From the NCBI RefSeq assembly GCF_027947575.1, contig NZ_CP116256.1:5022001-5086000 (forward strand): DNA of 64,000 nucleotides, given 5' to 3'. The notes below the pieces were generated by a model. It had not been told where the DNA came from and did no database searches. It worked only from the letters and a program-made list of their open reading frames with translations. Of this stretch, positions 35,219 to 44,651 are shown in pieces. The DNA is from Streptomyces rubrogriseus (GTDB taxonomy: Bacteria > Actinomycetota > Actinomycetes > Streptomycetales > Streptomycetaceae). The position numbers and the translations under genes are program-made. How positions within the stretch are numbered: position 1 is the stretch's first letter; every line of letters starts with the position of its first letter.

Positions 35219-37689
35219 GCGTGTCCGAGCGGCCCGGCGAGCCGGGCGGCGGTGTCCGAGGGGACCTGTCCGACCCGGTCGGCATGACGCCGCTGTCGCC
35301 CGTGGGCCGACTGGCGGCCACGGTGGACCGGCTCAGCCGCGAGGTGCGGGCCGCCCAGGCGGAGGCCGAGGGCCGGGCGCTGATCGAGCTGGCCAAGGGC
35401 ATCCTGGTCGCGCGGCTCGGCTGCGGCCCGGCCGAGGCCGCCCGGCAGCTCGCCGAGCTGGCCGAGCAGTCCCGGGCGACGCCGCTGGAGTTCGCGGTCG
35501 ACGTGATCAACCAGGCCGCCCGGGACCGCGTGTCGGAGGTGACGGACGCGTTCCTCGCGGCCACCGCCGCGGTGCGGGCCACCACCTTCGAAGACGACCC
35601 GGACGGCCCGGACGACCCGCACGGCACGGGCGCCGGGGAACCGGGCGGGACGGTGGCCGAGTCCGCCGCCGTACGCCTGCGGGCGGCCGAGAGCGGCGCA
35701 CTGGCCGCGGACGACACCCAGGCCGTCGCCGACGCGCTGCTGGAGCAGGCGCTGCGCCCGCTCGGCGCGGTGGCGGTGGCCATCTGGTCGGCCGGGTACG
35801 ACGGGTCCCTCACCCTGGTGGGCAGCGCCGGGTTCCCGCCCGCCGAGGCGGCCCGCTGGCGCTATGTGCCGCCGGACGTGGCGACGGTGGCCCGGCGCGG
35901 ACTGACGGAGCGCTCGGGGCAGTGGTTCGCGTCCCTCGCCGGGACGGGGCTGCCCAGCGTGGGCCGGCACCAGTACCCGGAGGGCGGCAGGGTCGCCGTG
36001 CCCGCCGGCACCGGGGGGCGCATCCACGGCGTCCTGGAGATCGCCTGGCCGGTGCCGCTGGCCCCGCAGCCCCCGCAGGTGGTCCGTCAGGTGGAGGCCC
36101 TGGCGGAGCTGTGCGCACACACCCTGGAGTCGTACACGCCGCCGCGCGGGCCCGGGCAGGAGCCGCGGGTCATCCCGGACGCGGTGGAGCTGATGGACCT
36201 GGCCGACGGGCTGCACGACCCCGCCCTGGTGCTGGTGCCGCACCTGGACGCGGCGGGGCAGCTCGCGGACTTCCGCATCCAGCACGTGAACAAGCGCTTC
36301 ATGGATCCGGCCGGACGGCCGCGTGCCGTCGTGGGCGGTGCGCTGCTGCTCGAGGCCTATCCGATGGCGGCCGGGGACAGCGAGCTTTTCCAGAACGTGG
36401 AGCGCGTGTACGCCACGGGCGAGCCGTTCCGCGCCCGGCACCTGAACCTGACCGCGCTGGTGGACCAGGTGCCGCTGGCGGCGGTCGCGGACATCAGCGT
36501 CAGCCGGCACGGCAACGCCGTGCTGCTCATCTGGCGCATCGAGGACGAGACGGCCCGGCTGGCCAGCCTCCTCCAGCACGCCCAGCGGCTCGGCCGCATC
36601 GGCGGTTTCGAGGAGAACCTGCTGACCGGCGAGATCACCTGGAACGGGCAGCTGTTCGACCTGTACGGGCGCCCGCACACGAGCACGCCGGTGCCGCTGG
36701 AGGAACTGGCCGCCCACGCCCACCCGGACGACGCCGTGGCCATCGGGCGGTTCCTGCGCACGCTGCTGCACCACCGGCGCCCGGCCTCGGCGGCGTTCCG
36801 GCTGCGGCGGCCCGACGGGGTGACCCGGCACGTGCGGGTGGTGGCCGAGCCGGTCCTGGACACCGACGACCGCCTGCTCCTGGTCCGGGGCGCCTGCCAG
36901 GACATCTCGGCCCAGCACTGGACGGAGGTGGCGCTCGCCGCGACCCGCGACCAGCTGGCCCACACCGAGCAGCAGGCCGTCGAACGCGCCCGGCTCACCC
37001 TTCAGTTGCAGCACGCCATCATGCCGCCCGCCCAGACCCCGCTGCGGGTGCCGGACCTCCAGGTGGCCGTCCGGTACCGGCCCGCGGAGACGGAGCAGCT
37101 GGTGGGCGGCGACTGGTACGACGCGGTGATGCTGCCGAGCGGTCTGGTGCTGCTGTGCGTGGGGGACGTCGCCGGGCACGGGATAGAGGCGGCGACCAGC
37201 ATGGTGGTGCTGCGCAACGCGCTGCGCGGTCTCGCGGTGACCGGGGCCGGTCCCGGCCAGCTGCTGTCCTGGCTGAACATCGTGGCGCACCACCTGACGG
37301 GCGGGGTCACCGCCACGGCGGTGTGCGGCCTGTACGACCCGGCCCGGCGCACGCTGCGCTGGGCCAGGGCGGGCCACCTGCCGCCGGTGCTGGTGCGGGG
37401 CCCGGGGGCGGAGCCGCTGCCGCTGGTCAGGGGGATGCTGCTGGGGGCGGTGGCGGAGGCGGCGTACGAGGAGGCGGAGGCGGAGCTGGCCGCCGGGGAC
37501 ACGCTGCTGATGTACACCGACGGTCTGATCGAACGCCGCGACCGGCCGGTGGAGGAGGCGCTGGCCCAGCTGCTGAGCACGGTGCGTCCGACGCCGAACA
37601 CCCTGGACCAGCATCTGGACCGGCTGCTCACCTACAGCAGGTCCGACACGGACGACGACACGTGTCTGGTGGGCATCCGGGTGGGGTGA
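35215..37689 (+). CDS. ANTAR-GAF-PAS-PP2C (SpoIIE) phosphatase
   Basis: An 824-residue protein. An N-terminal ANTAR-like domain (about 35-105, RALIELAKGILVARLGCGPA) is followed by GAF (about 165-310), PAS (about 340-460), a second PAS (about 465-590, GEITWNGQLFDLYGRP) and a C-terminal PP2C (about 620-824, GGDWYDAVMLPSG, CVGDVAGHGIEA, MYTDGLIERRD). ANTAR is normally C-terminal and RNA-binding; here it is N-terminal on a phosphatase. ATG 35215 overlaps the kinase stop by four bases, so it is co-translated with it and may act on the STAS protein encoded next. Confidence 0.92.
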
Positions 37690-37721
37690 GGCACGGCGGG
37701 ACGAACGGGCCCGGCCGGCAG

Positions 37722-37746
37722 GTGTGGAGTCGGGATCCGGGGGTAT
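37722..37746 (+). promoter_or_regulatory. Perfect SigB-type promoter before the STAS gene
   Basis: GTGT (37722-37725), 15 bases, GGGTAT (37741-37746). It matches GNNT-N14-16-GGGTAY fully. The start would be near 37753, about 54 bases before the STAS gene at 37807. It implies that a SigB-family factor feeds back on its own regulatory cascade. Confidence 0.72.
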
Positions 37747-37806
37747 CCGCCCGGCGCGGTGGGCCACACGACGGCCCGCCGCGCCGCCGCGTTGTTGGAG
37801 GTACAC

Positions 37807-38199
37807 GTGCCCATAGCCCAGAACCCGCTGTCCGTCGAGGTGACGCTGCCGCGGGAGGATGTCGCGCTGCTCAAGGTGGAGGGTTACCTGGACGTCGACA
37901 CGGCAACCGAGTTCCAGCACCATCTGGCCAACCAGCTCCACCACGGCCGCAGGCACTTCCTGTTGGATCTGTCGGCGGTCCCGTTCATGGACTCGTCCGG
38001 CATGAACATCATCCTGCGGGTCTACCAGGAGGCCCGCGAACTGCCCGGCAGCGTGCACATCATCTCGCCGGCCCCGGCGGTGCTGCGCGTCCTGGACCTG
38101 ACGGGGGTGAGCATCACGGTGCCGGTCTCGGAGAACCTCGAAGAGGCCCTCGCCCGGGTGGACGCCCAGCCGGGGGGTCCGCGGATTCCCGACGCCTGA
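37807..38199 (+). CDS. STAS anti-anti-sigma factor (RsbV/BldG-like)
   Basis: A 130-residue single STAS domain. The phosphoacceptor loop is FMDSSGMN with Ser63/Ser64, in LLDLSAVPFMDSSG. When unphosphorylated, such proteins sequester the HATPase anti-sigma factor. GTG 37807 follows GGAGG and gives the usual N-terminus (PIAQNPLSVEV). The PP2C phosphatases at 35215 and 41188 and the HATPases at 30519 and 49653 are plausible partners. Preceded by a SigB-type promoter. Confidence 0.9.
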   Translation: MPIAQNPLSVEVTLPREDVALLKVEGYLDVDTATEFQHHLANQLHHGRRHFLLDLSAVPFMDSSGMNIILRVYQEARELPGSVHIISPAPAVLRVLDLTGVSITVPVSENLEEALARVDAQPGGPRIPDA

Positions 38200-38359
38200 G
38201 CCGCCGCGCGTCCGCGTCCCGCCCCGTACCGGTCGTGCGGAAGCGGGTGACGCGCCAGGTCGGCGGGTGGTTAGAGTTGTCGACCGGCTGGGTCACACCG
38301 CCGGCCCACCGTCCCGGTCGGGGTGGGGTTCGGCGCAACGCGGATGAGGAGTGGGACAG

Positions 38360-39259
38360 GTGCCGGAACAGGCGGAGGGAACGGCGGGAGCGCCGACGCG
38401 CGAGGTCAGGGACTTTCTGCGGCGCCACCGCGAGCAGATCGCCCAGCGATGGTCGGACGAGCCCTTGTTCCGGGCCGTGTTCACCGTCTCGCGCGACGAG
38501 GCGGTCGAGGCGGCCAAGGCCGTCGTGGACGCGCTGGCCCAAGTCGCGGACGCGGCGCGGGTCGAGGACCCGGACGCGGCCGGATTCACGGCGGTGCGCG
38601 AGCAGTTGGCCCGGATGGGCGCGGCCCGCTCGCGCGCCGGGCTGAGCACCGCGCAGGTGTCGAGCGAGCTGGCCACGCTGCGTCCGCCCGTCGAGAACCT
38701 GCTGGTGGCCGCCCTGCCCGACCAGGCTCCGGCCGAACACGTCCGGGACTGTGTCACCACCCTGAACGTCCTGATGGGCACCCTGCGGGTCGTGGTGATG
38801 CAGACGGCGCTCAGCGAGGGGCAGGCGCTCATCGACCGCCAGCGGCTGCAGTTGCTGGAGGTGGCCACGCCGGTCATCAAGCTGTGGGACGGCATCGTGG
38901 CCGTTCCGCTGATCGGCACGCTGGACAGCGCGCGCAGCCAGGTGGTGATGGAGACCCTGCTGGAGTCCATCGTGGAGCAGCAGGCGCGCTACGCGATCCT
39001 GGACATCACCGGCGTGCCGACCGTCGACTCGCTGGTGGCGCAGCACCTGATGAAGACGGTCGCGGCGGCCCGGCTCATGGGCGCCGAGTGCATCGTCTCG
39101 GGCATCCGGCCCGCGATCGCGCAGACCATGGTCCACCTCGGTCTGGATCTCGGCACGGTGGTCACCCGGGCGAGCCTCGCGGACGCGCTGGGGTACGTGC
39201 TGCACCAGCTCGGGATCGGCATCGTGACGCCCGGCACGAACGGTGCGGTCGAGCGGTGA
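38360..39259 (+). CDS. rsbR: RsbR-type stressosome protein
   Basis: A 299-residue protein with an N-terminal helical sensor domain (about 10-165; RRHREQIAQRW, opening like RsbRD/RsbR N-domains) and a C-terminal STAS domain (about 175-290; VATPVIKLWDGIVAVPLIGTL; ILDITGVPTVDS) with the conserved Thr residues that RsbT phosphorylates. It would form the stressosome with RsbS. GTG 38360 is chosen because GAGGAG lies about nine bases upstream; GTG 38351 is in frame but too close. Its stop overlaps rsbS by four bases (GTGA). Confidence 0.92.
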   Translation: MPEQAEGTAGAPTREVRDFLRRHREQIAQRWSDEPLFRAVFTVSRDEAVEAAKAVVDALAQVADAARVEDPDAAGFTAVREQLARMGAARSRAGLSTAQVSSELATLRPPVENLLVAALPDQAPAEHVRDCVTTLNVLMGTLRVVVMQTALSEGQALIDRQRLQLLEVATPVIKLWDGIVAVPLIGTLDSARSQVVMETLLESIVEQQARYAILDITGVPTVDSLVAQHLMKTVAAARLMGAECIVSGIRPAIAQTMVHLGLDLGTVVTRASLADALGYVLHQLGIGIVTPGTNGAVER

Positions 39260-39687
39260 GCCAGGCGTTTCCCGGGCCCCACGGGGCTCCGGTGACAGGG
39301 CATGTACCGGTGCTCCGGCTCGGTGAGATCCTGCTGGTCACCCTTCAGGGGGACCTGCACGACAGCACGGCGCAGCAGCTCCAGGAGGATCTCGCCGAGA
39401 CCATCGTGCGCAGCGGCGCCACCGGCGTGGTCATCGACGTCTCCGGCGTGGAGATCGTCGACTCCTTCCTCGGCCGGGTCCTGGCCGAGATCGCCGGGCA
39501 GACCGGTCTGCTGGCGGCGCGGACGGTGCTGGTCGGGATGCGGCCCGCGGTGGCCATCACCCTGGTGGAGCTGGGGCTGACGCTGCCGGGCGTGCACACC
39601 GCGCTCAGTACCGAGGTGGCCATGGAGCTCCTCAGGCAGCAGGCCCCGTCGTCCCGCTTCGGCGGCCTGCGCCAGGAGAGTCAGTGA
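39256..39687 (+). CDS. rsbS: RsbS-type stressosome STAS protein
   Basis: A 143-residue STAS protein: VPVLRLGEILLVTLQGDLHD, then VIDVSGVEIVDSFLGRVLAEI with the phosphorylatable Ser in V-D-S-F. It forms the core with RsbR and holds RsbT until phosphorylated. Start GTG 39256 overlaps the rsbR stop; the stop at 39685-39687 touches the rsbT start, so the three are co-translated. The short N-terminal tail (FPGPHGAPVTGH) is extra compared with B. subtilis RsbS. Confidence 0.92.
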   Translation: MSQAFPGPHGAPVTGHVPVLRLGEILLVTLQGDLHDSTAQQLQEDLAETIVRSGATGVVIDVSGVEIVDSFLGRVLAEIAGQTGLLAARTVLVGMRPAVAITLVELGLTLPGVHTALSTEVAMELLRQQAPSSRFGGLRQESQ

Positions 39688-40127
39688 TGCACACCGCCGC
39701 GGGCTCCCAGGCCCGCCTGCCGATCCGTTCGGACATGGATCTGGTATGGGTGCGACAGCATGTGCGCCAGGCCGCCGCCCAGCTCGGTTTCGGCCTGGTG
39801 GACCAGACCAAGCTGGTCACGGCGGCCAGTGAGCTGGCCCGCAACACGCTCGTGTACGGCGGTGGCGGCACCATGGAGACGGAGTCGATCGTGGAGGGGA
39901 CCACGCACGGGCTGCGGCTGACCTTCAGCGACGAGGGGCCCGGTATCCCGGACGTGGAGCAGGCGCTCAGCGACGGGTTCACGTCCGGCGACGGCCTCGG
40001 CATGGGGCTGGGCGGCGCGCGGCGGCTGGTGCACGAGTTCGCGATCGAGAGCGCCCCGGGCTCCGGGACGACCGTGCGGGTGACGTCCTGGGTGGGCCGG
40101 CCGCCACGCCCGCGTGAGGAGTCCTGA
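39687..40127 (+). CDS. rsbT: RsbT-type switch kinase
   Basis: A 146-residue HATPase serine/threonine kinase. Motifs are TAASELARNTLVYGGGG (N-box), FSDEGPGIPDVEQAL (G1) and GLGMGLGGARRLVHEF (G2). In the B. subtilis model RsbT phosphorylates RsbR and RsbS, then leaves to activate the phosphatase RsbU. ATG 39687 shares its A with the rsbS stop; a GTG three bases earlier is possible. Its own stop overlaps the next ATG (TGATG). Confidence 0.93.
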   Translation: MHTAAGSQARLPIRSDMDLVWVRQHVRQAAAQLGFGLVDQTKLVTAASELARNTLVYGGGGTMETESIVEGTTHGLRLTFSDEGPGIPDVEQALSDGFTSGDGLGMGLGGARRLVHEFAIESAPGSGTTVRVTSWVGRPPRPREES

Positions 40128-41191
40128 TGCCCCGCGTGTGGGACGTCCCGGTGCACGACTCGACCCGGGTGCGGGACGCCCGGGTGGCCGCCGAGCACGC
40201 GGCGGCCGCGGCCGGTCTCGACGAGCAGCGGACGTCGGCGGCGGCGCTGGTGGCGACCGAGCTGGCCACCAACCTGCTCAAGCACGCCGCGGGCGGCCGG
40301 GTCGTCGTCGACGTGGTCGCCCCTCCCATCCTCACGGCCGACCGGGAGCCGAGGCCGCGCGTGCAGGTCACGACGGTCGACCACGGTCCGGGGATCGCCG
40401 ACGTGTCCGCCGCGCTGCGCGACGGATTCACCACCACCGCCGGCTCCCTCGGCGCGGGCCTCGGCACCTGTGCGCGCGTCGCCGACGACTTCGACCTGCA
40501 CAGTGCACCCGGCCGGGGCACGGTGGTGGTCGCCCGGATCGGCGTGTCCGAGGCCCGCGCCGCCGACCCCGAGCCGGCGGCGCGGTTGCGGGCCGGCGCG
40601 GTGAACGTCCCGTTCGGGGGTGCGGAGTACTCGGGCGACGCCTGGGCCTGGGTCCGGGACGGGGACCTCGTCACGCTGATGCTGGCCGACGGTCTGGGCC
40701 ACGGTCCGGAGGCCGCCCGTGCCTCGACCGCCGCCGTGGAGGCACTGCGCACCTCGGCCCACCTGCCGCCCGGCGAGGCGGTGGGGCGACTGGACCGGGC
40801 GCTGTCCGGCACCCGCGGCGCCGCCGTCGCGGTGGCCCAGGTCGACGCGCGGGCCTCGGTGCTCCGGTTCGCCGGCGTCGGCAACATCGGGGCGCGGTTG
40901 TGCGAGGGCGGCACCTGGCGACACCTGGTGTCGCTGCCCGGCATCGTCGGCACCCACCGGCCCACCACGCTGCGCGAGGAGCGGACGGCCTGGGCGGACG
41001 ACCGGGTGCTGGTCCTGCACAGCGACGGTCTGCCGAGCCGGTGGTCGCCGACGTCCGACACCTCCCGCACCACGACCGACCCGGCGGTGACCGCCGCCGT
41101 CACGATCCGTGACGCCAGCAGCTCGGCGCGGCCCGTGCGGGACGACACCGCCGTCGCCGTGCTGGCCCCGACCCCGCCGGATGGCCCATGA
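40127..41191 (+). CDS. RsbT-RsbX-like fusion: HATPase plus PP2C phosphatase
   Basis: A 354-residue protein. The first 145 residues are a second RsbT-like HATPase (LVATELATNLLKHAAGG; VDHGPGIADVSAAL; GAGLGTCARVADDF). The rest is a short PP2C of the RsbX kind (LMLADGLGHGPEAARAS; VLVLHSDGLPSRW). RsbX dephosphorylates RsbS/RsbR and resets the stressosome. Joining both activities in one chain would let one protein write and erase the mark. Start and stop overlap both neighbours by one to four bases. Confidence 0.9.
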   Translation: MPRVWDVPVHDSTRVRDARVAAEHAAAAAGLDEQRTSAAALVATELATNLLKHAAGGRVVVDVVAPPILTADREPRPRVQVTTVDHGPGIADVSAALRDGFTTTAGSLGAGLGTCARVADDFDLHSAPGRGTVVVARIGVSEARAADPEPAARLRAGAVNVPFGGAEYSGDAWAWVRDGDLVTLMLADGLGHGPEAARASTAAVEALRTSAHLPPGEAVGRLDRALSGTRGAAVAVAQVDARASVLRFAGVGNIGARLCEGGTWRHLVSLPGIVGTHRPTTLREERTAWADDRVLVLHSDGLPSRWSPTSDTSRTTTDPAVTAAVTIRDASSSARPVRDDTAVAVLAPTPPDGP

Positions 41192-42930
41192 CCCGTACCT
41201 GGCAGATCAGCGACGTCACCGACGCGGCGGTGGCACGCGTCGCCGCCGCTCGCCTGGCGGCGGCCTTCGGCGTGCCACCCGTGGAACGTGCCCGGCTGAC
41301 GGCGTCCCTCGGCGCACAGCTGCGGCTGTGCCTGACCAAGGGCGGCACCTGGCGGCTCGCCCTGGAGACGGGGACGGTCTCCCGGACCGCTCCGCAGGCC
41401 GCGGAGCGCGTGCTGCACGCCGTGGTGACGCCGTCGCCCGAGGCCGCTGCCGCCGGTCAGCCGCCGTGGCGGGTGACGGTGCCGTGTCCCGAGGCGGACG
41501 ACGTCGGCGCCGTCGCCGACGCGGGCGCCGTGGCGGACGACCCGGCGGAGCTGGCTCAGGCCCTGCTGGGTGCCGACGAGGACACGGCGCTGGTCCTGGA
41601 GCGGCTCACCGAGCAGGAGGGCCTGGTCGACTTCCACCGGGAGGAGCTCCAGCAGACGAACCAGGGCGTGGTGGCGCTGCACGCCGAACTGGACGCCGCC
41701 GGGCGGGCCCAGCGCGAGGCGTTCGCCGCCGAGCGCAAGGCGCGTACGGAGGCGGAGCACGCCCGGCGCAGGCTGACGTTCCTCGCGGACGCGAGCGCGG
41801 TGCTGACGGCGTCGCTCGACCACCACGAGATCGTGCGCCGGCTGCCGGAGCTGCTGGTGCCGGAGTACGCGACCGGGGTGGACATCTGGCTGTTCGACCA
41901 GGACGGCGACCGGCCGGGCCCCGCCCACGCGGCGGCCGCGGTGGTCGCCGCCCGCACCGGTCGCCCGCAGTACGCCGCCGCGCACCCCGGCGGGCTGCCC
42001 GGCGTCGACGACCAGCCGCCCTCGGCGCTGGCCCCGGACCGGCCGCTGCTGTGCATTCCGCTGCCGACGCGGCAGGCTCCGCTGGGCGTGGTGACCCTGT
42101 CCCCGCCCGGGGACCGCTGGGACCCGGACGACGCCGTGATGCTGGTGGAGCTGACCCGGCGGGCCAGCATCGCGATCGACCACGCCCAGCGCTACCAGCA
42201 CAACCGCGACATCGCCGAGACGCTTCAACGGGCCCTGCTGACCGAGCTGCCGGCCCCGCCCGGGCTCGCCCTGGCGGCGCGCTATCTTCCGGCCACCCAC
42301 GGGCTGAACATCGGCGGCGACTGGTACGACGCCTTCCGGCAGCCCGACGGCGGTGTCATCGCCGTGGTCGGGGACGTCACCGGGCACGGGCTGCGGGCGG
42401 CCGTGATGATGAGTCAGCTGCGCACCGCCCTGCGCGCGTACGCGGTCGACGGGGGCAGCCCCGGGCAGTTGCTGACCCGGCTGCACACCTTCCTGCACCA
42501 CCTGCAGCCCGACCTGTTCGCCACCGCGGTCATCGCCCGCTTCCACCCCGACGACCCGACGGTGACATGGGCGGCCGCGGGGCATCCGCCGCCGGTGCTG
42601 CGTACCCCGGACGGCGCGGTCCGCACTTTGGACGCCAAACCCGGTGCGATGCTCGGCATCCCGATGCACCAGGAGATCGCGGACCACACGGTGCCGATGG
42701 CGCCCGGTTCGACGCTCGCCCTGTACACGGACGGTCTGGTGGAGCGCCGCGCCCGCGGCATAGACCCGGGCATCGCGCGGCTGGCGGACGCGCTCGGGTC
42801 GTTCGGTCCGGCGGAGCTGGACACGGACCTGGAGGGCTCGGCCGACGGGATCCTGCGTCCGATGCTCAGCGACTCCGAACGGGACGACGACGTGTGCCTG
42901 CTGCTGTGTCACCTGCGCGGTACGGGCTGA
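41188..42930 (+). CDS. GAF-PP2C (SpoIIE) phosphatase, RsbU-like output
   Basis: A 580-residue protein. The N-terminal part (1-110) resembles a decayed HATPase (SDVTDAAVARVAAARLAAAF), followed by a coiled coil (about 145-205), GAF (about 205-335) and PP2C (about 345-578; IGGDWYDAFRQPDG, VVGDVTGHGLRA, LYTDGLVERRA, DDDVCLLL). It is the likely target activated by RsbT and would dephosphorylate the STAS anti-anti-sigma factor. ATG 41188 overlaps the upstream stop (ATGA). Last gene of the tightly overlapping run. Confidence 0.92.
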   Translation: MTRTWQISDVTDAAVARVAAARLAAAFGVPPVERARLTASLGAQLRLCLTKGGTWRLALETGTVSRTAPQAAERVLHAVVTPSPEAAAAGQPPWRVTVPCPEADDVGAVADAGAVADDPAELAQALLGADEDTALVLERLTEQEGLVDFHREELQQTNQGVVALHAELDAAGRAQREAFAAERKARTEAEHARRRLTFLADASAVLTASLDHHEIVRRLPELLVPEYATGVDIWLFDQDGDRPGPAHAAAAVVAARTGRPQYAAAHPGGLPGVDDQPPSALAPDRPLLCIPLPTRQAPLGVVTLSPPGDRWDPDDAVMLVELTRRASIAIDHAQRYQHNRDIAETLQRALLTELPAPPGLALAARYLPATHGLNIGGDWYDAFRQPDGGVIAVVGDVTGHGLRAAVMMSQLRTALRAYAVDGGSPGQLLTRLHTFLHHLQPDLFATAVIARFHPDDPTVTWAAAGHPPPVLRTPDGAVRTLDAKPGAMLGIPMHQEIADHTVPMAPGSTLALYTDGLVERRARGIDPGIARLADALGSFGPAELDTDLEGSADGILRPMLSDSERDDDVCLLLCHLRGTG

Positions 42931-43149
42931 TCCCCGGGAAAAAAGTTCCGAGCGGTTCGCTCCCGCCCGGTGCGCCGCGGGCCCGGGCGGGGCATGGTGG
43001 TGATCAGGACGTGTCGCCTGCCTGCCGCACCCGGCTGGCCGAAGCGGTGCGGGCGCGGTGGCATGGACGAGGTGCGAAGCGGCGATCCACGGGCAGGCGA
43101 ACGGCGTTCGCGGCAGACCGCCCCGGAGCCGCAGAAAGGGATGAACACC

Positions 43150-44517
43150 GTGACACGACCCAGGATCCTGGTGGTCGGCGCAGGTTTCGCCGGCGTGGAG
43201 TGCGTCCGTCGTCTGGAGCGGCGGCTCTCCCCCGACGAGGCCGACGTCACCCTGGTGACGCCGTTCTCCTACCAGCTCTATCTGCCCCTGCTGCCGCACG
43301 TCGCCGCCGGGGTGCTCACGCCCCAGTCGATCGCGCTCTCCCTGCGCCGCAGCAGCCGCTACCGGACCCGCATCATTCCGGGCGGCGCCATCGGGGTGGA
43401 CCTCGAGGCGAAGGTCTGCGTGGTGCGCACCATCACCGACCGGATCGTCAACGAGCCCTACGACTACATCGTGCTGGCGCCCGGCAGCATCACCCGCACC
43501 TTCGACATCCCGGGGCTCACCGACAACGCGTTCGGCATGAAGACCCTGGCGGAGGCCGCGTACATCCGCGACCACGTCATCTCCCAGCTGGACCTCGCCG
43601 ACGCCAGCCAGGACCCCGTGGAGCGGGCCTCCCGGCTGCAGTTCGTGGTCGTGGGCGGCGGCTACGCGGGCACCGAGACGGCGGCATGCCTGCAGCGGCT
43701 GACGCACGCGGCCGTCAAGCGCTACAACCGGCTGGACCCGGCGCTGATCAAGTGGCACCTGATCGACATCGCGCCGAAGCTGATGCCGGAGCTGGGCGAG
43801 AAGCTCGGCCGCGACGCGCAGCAGATCCTGACCCGGCGCGGCATCGACATCTCGCTGGGCGTGTCCATCGCCAAGGCCGCGCCCGAGGAGGTCACCTTCA
43901 CGGACGGCCGGGTGGTGCCCACCCGCACGCTGATCTGGACGGCGGGCGTGGTGGCGAGCCCGCTGATGGCGACGCTGGGCGCGGAGACGGTCAAGGGGCG
44001 GCTCGCGGTCACCGCCGAGATGTGCCTGCCGAACCACGACGGGGTGTTCGCGCTGGGCGACTCCGCGGCCGTGCCCGACCTCGCCAAGGGCCAGGAGGGT
44101 GCCGTCTGCCCGCCCACCGCCCAGCACGCGATGCGGCAGGGGCGGCACGTCGCCGAGAACCTCATCGCCACCCTGCGCAACCAGCCGATGCGGCCGTACG
44201 TCCACAAGGACCTGGGCCTCGTCGTCGACCTCGGCGGCGCCGACGCGGTCTCCAAGCCGCTCGGGGTCGAGCTGACGGGCCTGCCCGCGCAGGCGGTGGC
44301 CCGCGGCTACCACTGGTCGGCGCTGCGCACGGGCGTGGCCAAGGCCCGGGTGGCGGCCAACTGGGCGCTCAACGCGGTCGCCGGCGACGATTTCGTCCGC
44401 ACCGGTTTCCAGGCCCGCAAGCCCGCCAAGCTGAAGGACTTCGAGTACACCGACGCGTATCTGACACCGGAACAGGTGCGGGAGCGGGTCGCGGAGGCGG
44501 ACCGGGCGAAGCCGTGA
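43150..44517 (+). CDS. Type II NADH dehydrogenase (Ndh-like FAD oxidoreductase)
   Basis: About 455 residues. FAD-binding ILVVGAGFAGVECVRRL at the N-terminus, NAD-binding VVVGGGYAGTETA in the middle, FALGDSA near the C-terminal third, and a C-terminal amphipathic region for membrane association. It transfers electrons from NADH to menaquinone without proton pumping. An ATG lies at 43141 directly against the AGAAAGGG ribosome site, so GTG 43150, nine bases further on, is preferred. The 219 bases upstream hold no gene. Confidence 0.92.
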   Translation: MTRPRILVVGAGFAGVECVRRLERRLSPDEADVTLVTPFSYQLYLPLLPHVAAGVLTPQSIALSLRRSSRYRTRIIPGGAIGVDLEAKVCVVRTITDRIVNEPYDYIVLAPGSITRTFDIPGLTDNAFGMKTLAEAAYIRDHVISQLDLADASQDPVERASRLQFVVVGGGYAGTETAACLQRLTHAAVKRYNRLDPALIKWHLIDIAPKLMPELGEKLGRDAQQILTRRGIDISLGVSIAKAAPEEVTFTDGRVVPTRTLIWTAGVVASPLMATLGAETVKGRLAVTAEMCLPNHDGVFALGDSAAVPDLAKGQEGAVCPPTAQHAMRQGRHVAENLIATLRNQPMRPYVHKDLGLVVDLGGADAVSKPLGVELTGLPAQAVARGYHWSALRTGVAKARVAANWALNAVAGDDFVRTGFQARKPAKLKDFEYTDAYLTPEQVRERVAEADRAKP

Positions 44518-44651
44518 CCCCCACCCGCCCCCGTCTCCCGTGACGGACCGGGGCATGACATGCTGAGAAGTGGATCTCGGCGTGAACCGGCCGGGACGTG
44601 GCTGGAACCGGCTGTGAGGGCCGGCTGTGAATCGGGAGAGTGTACGGCGGC

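Noticed and set aside
38265..38295. SigB-like promoter before rsbR (GGTT...GGGTCA)
   Set aside because: The spacer is 17 bases and the -10 is GGGTCA rather than GGGTAY; too weak to call.
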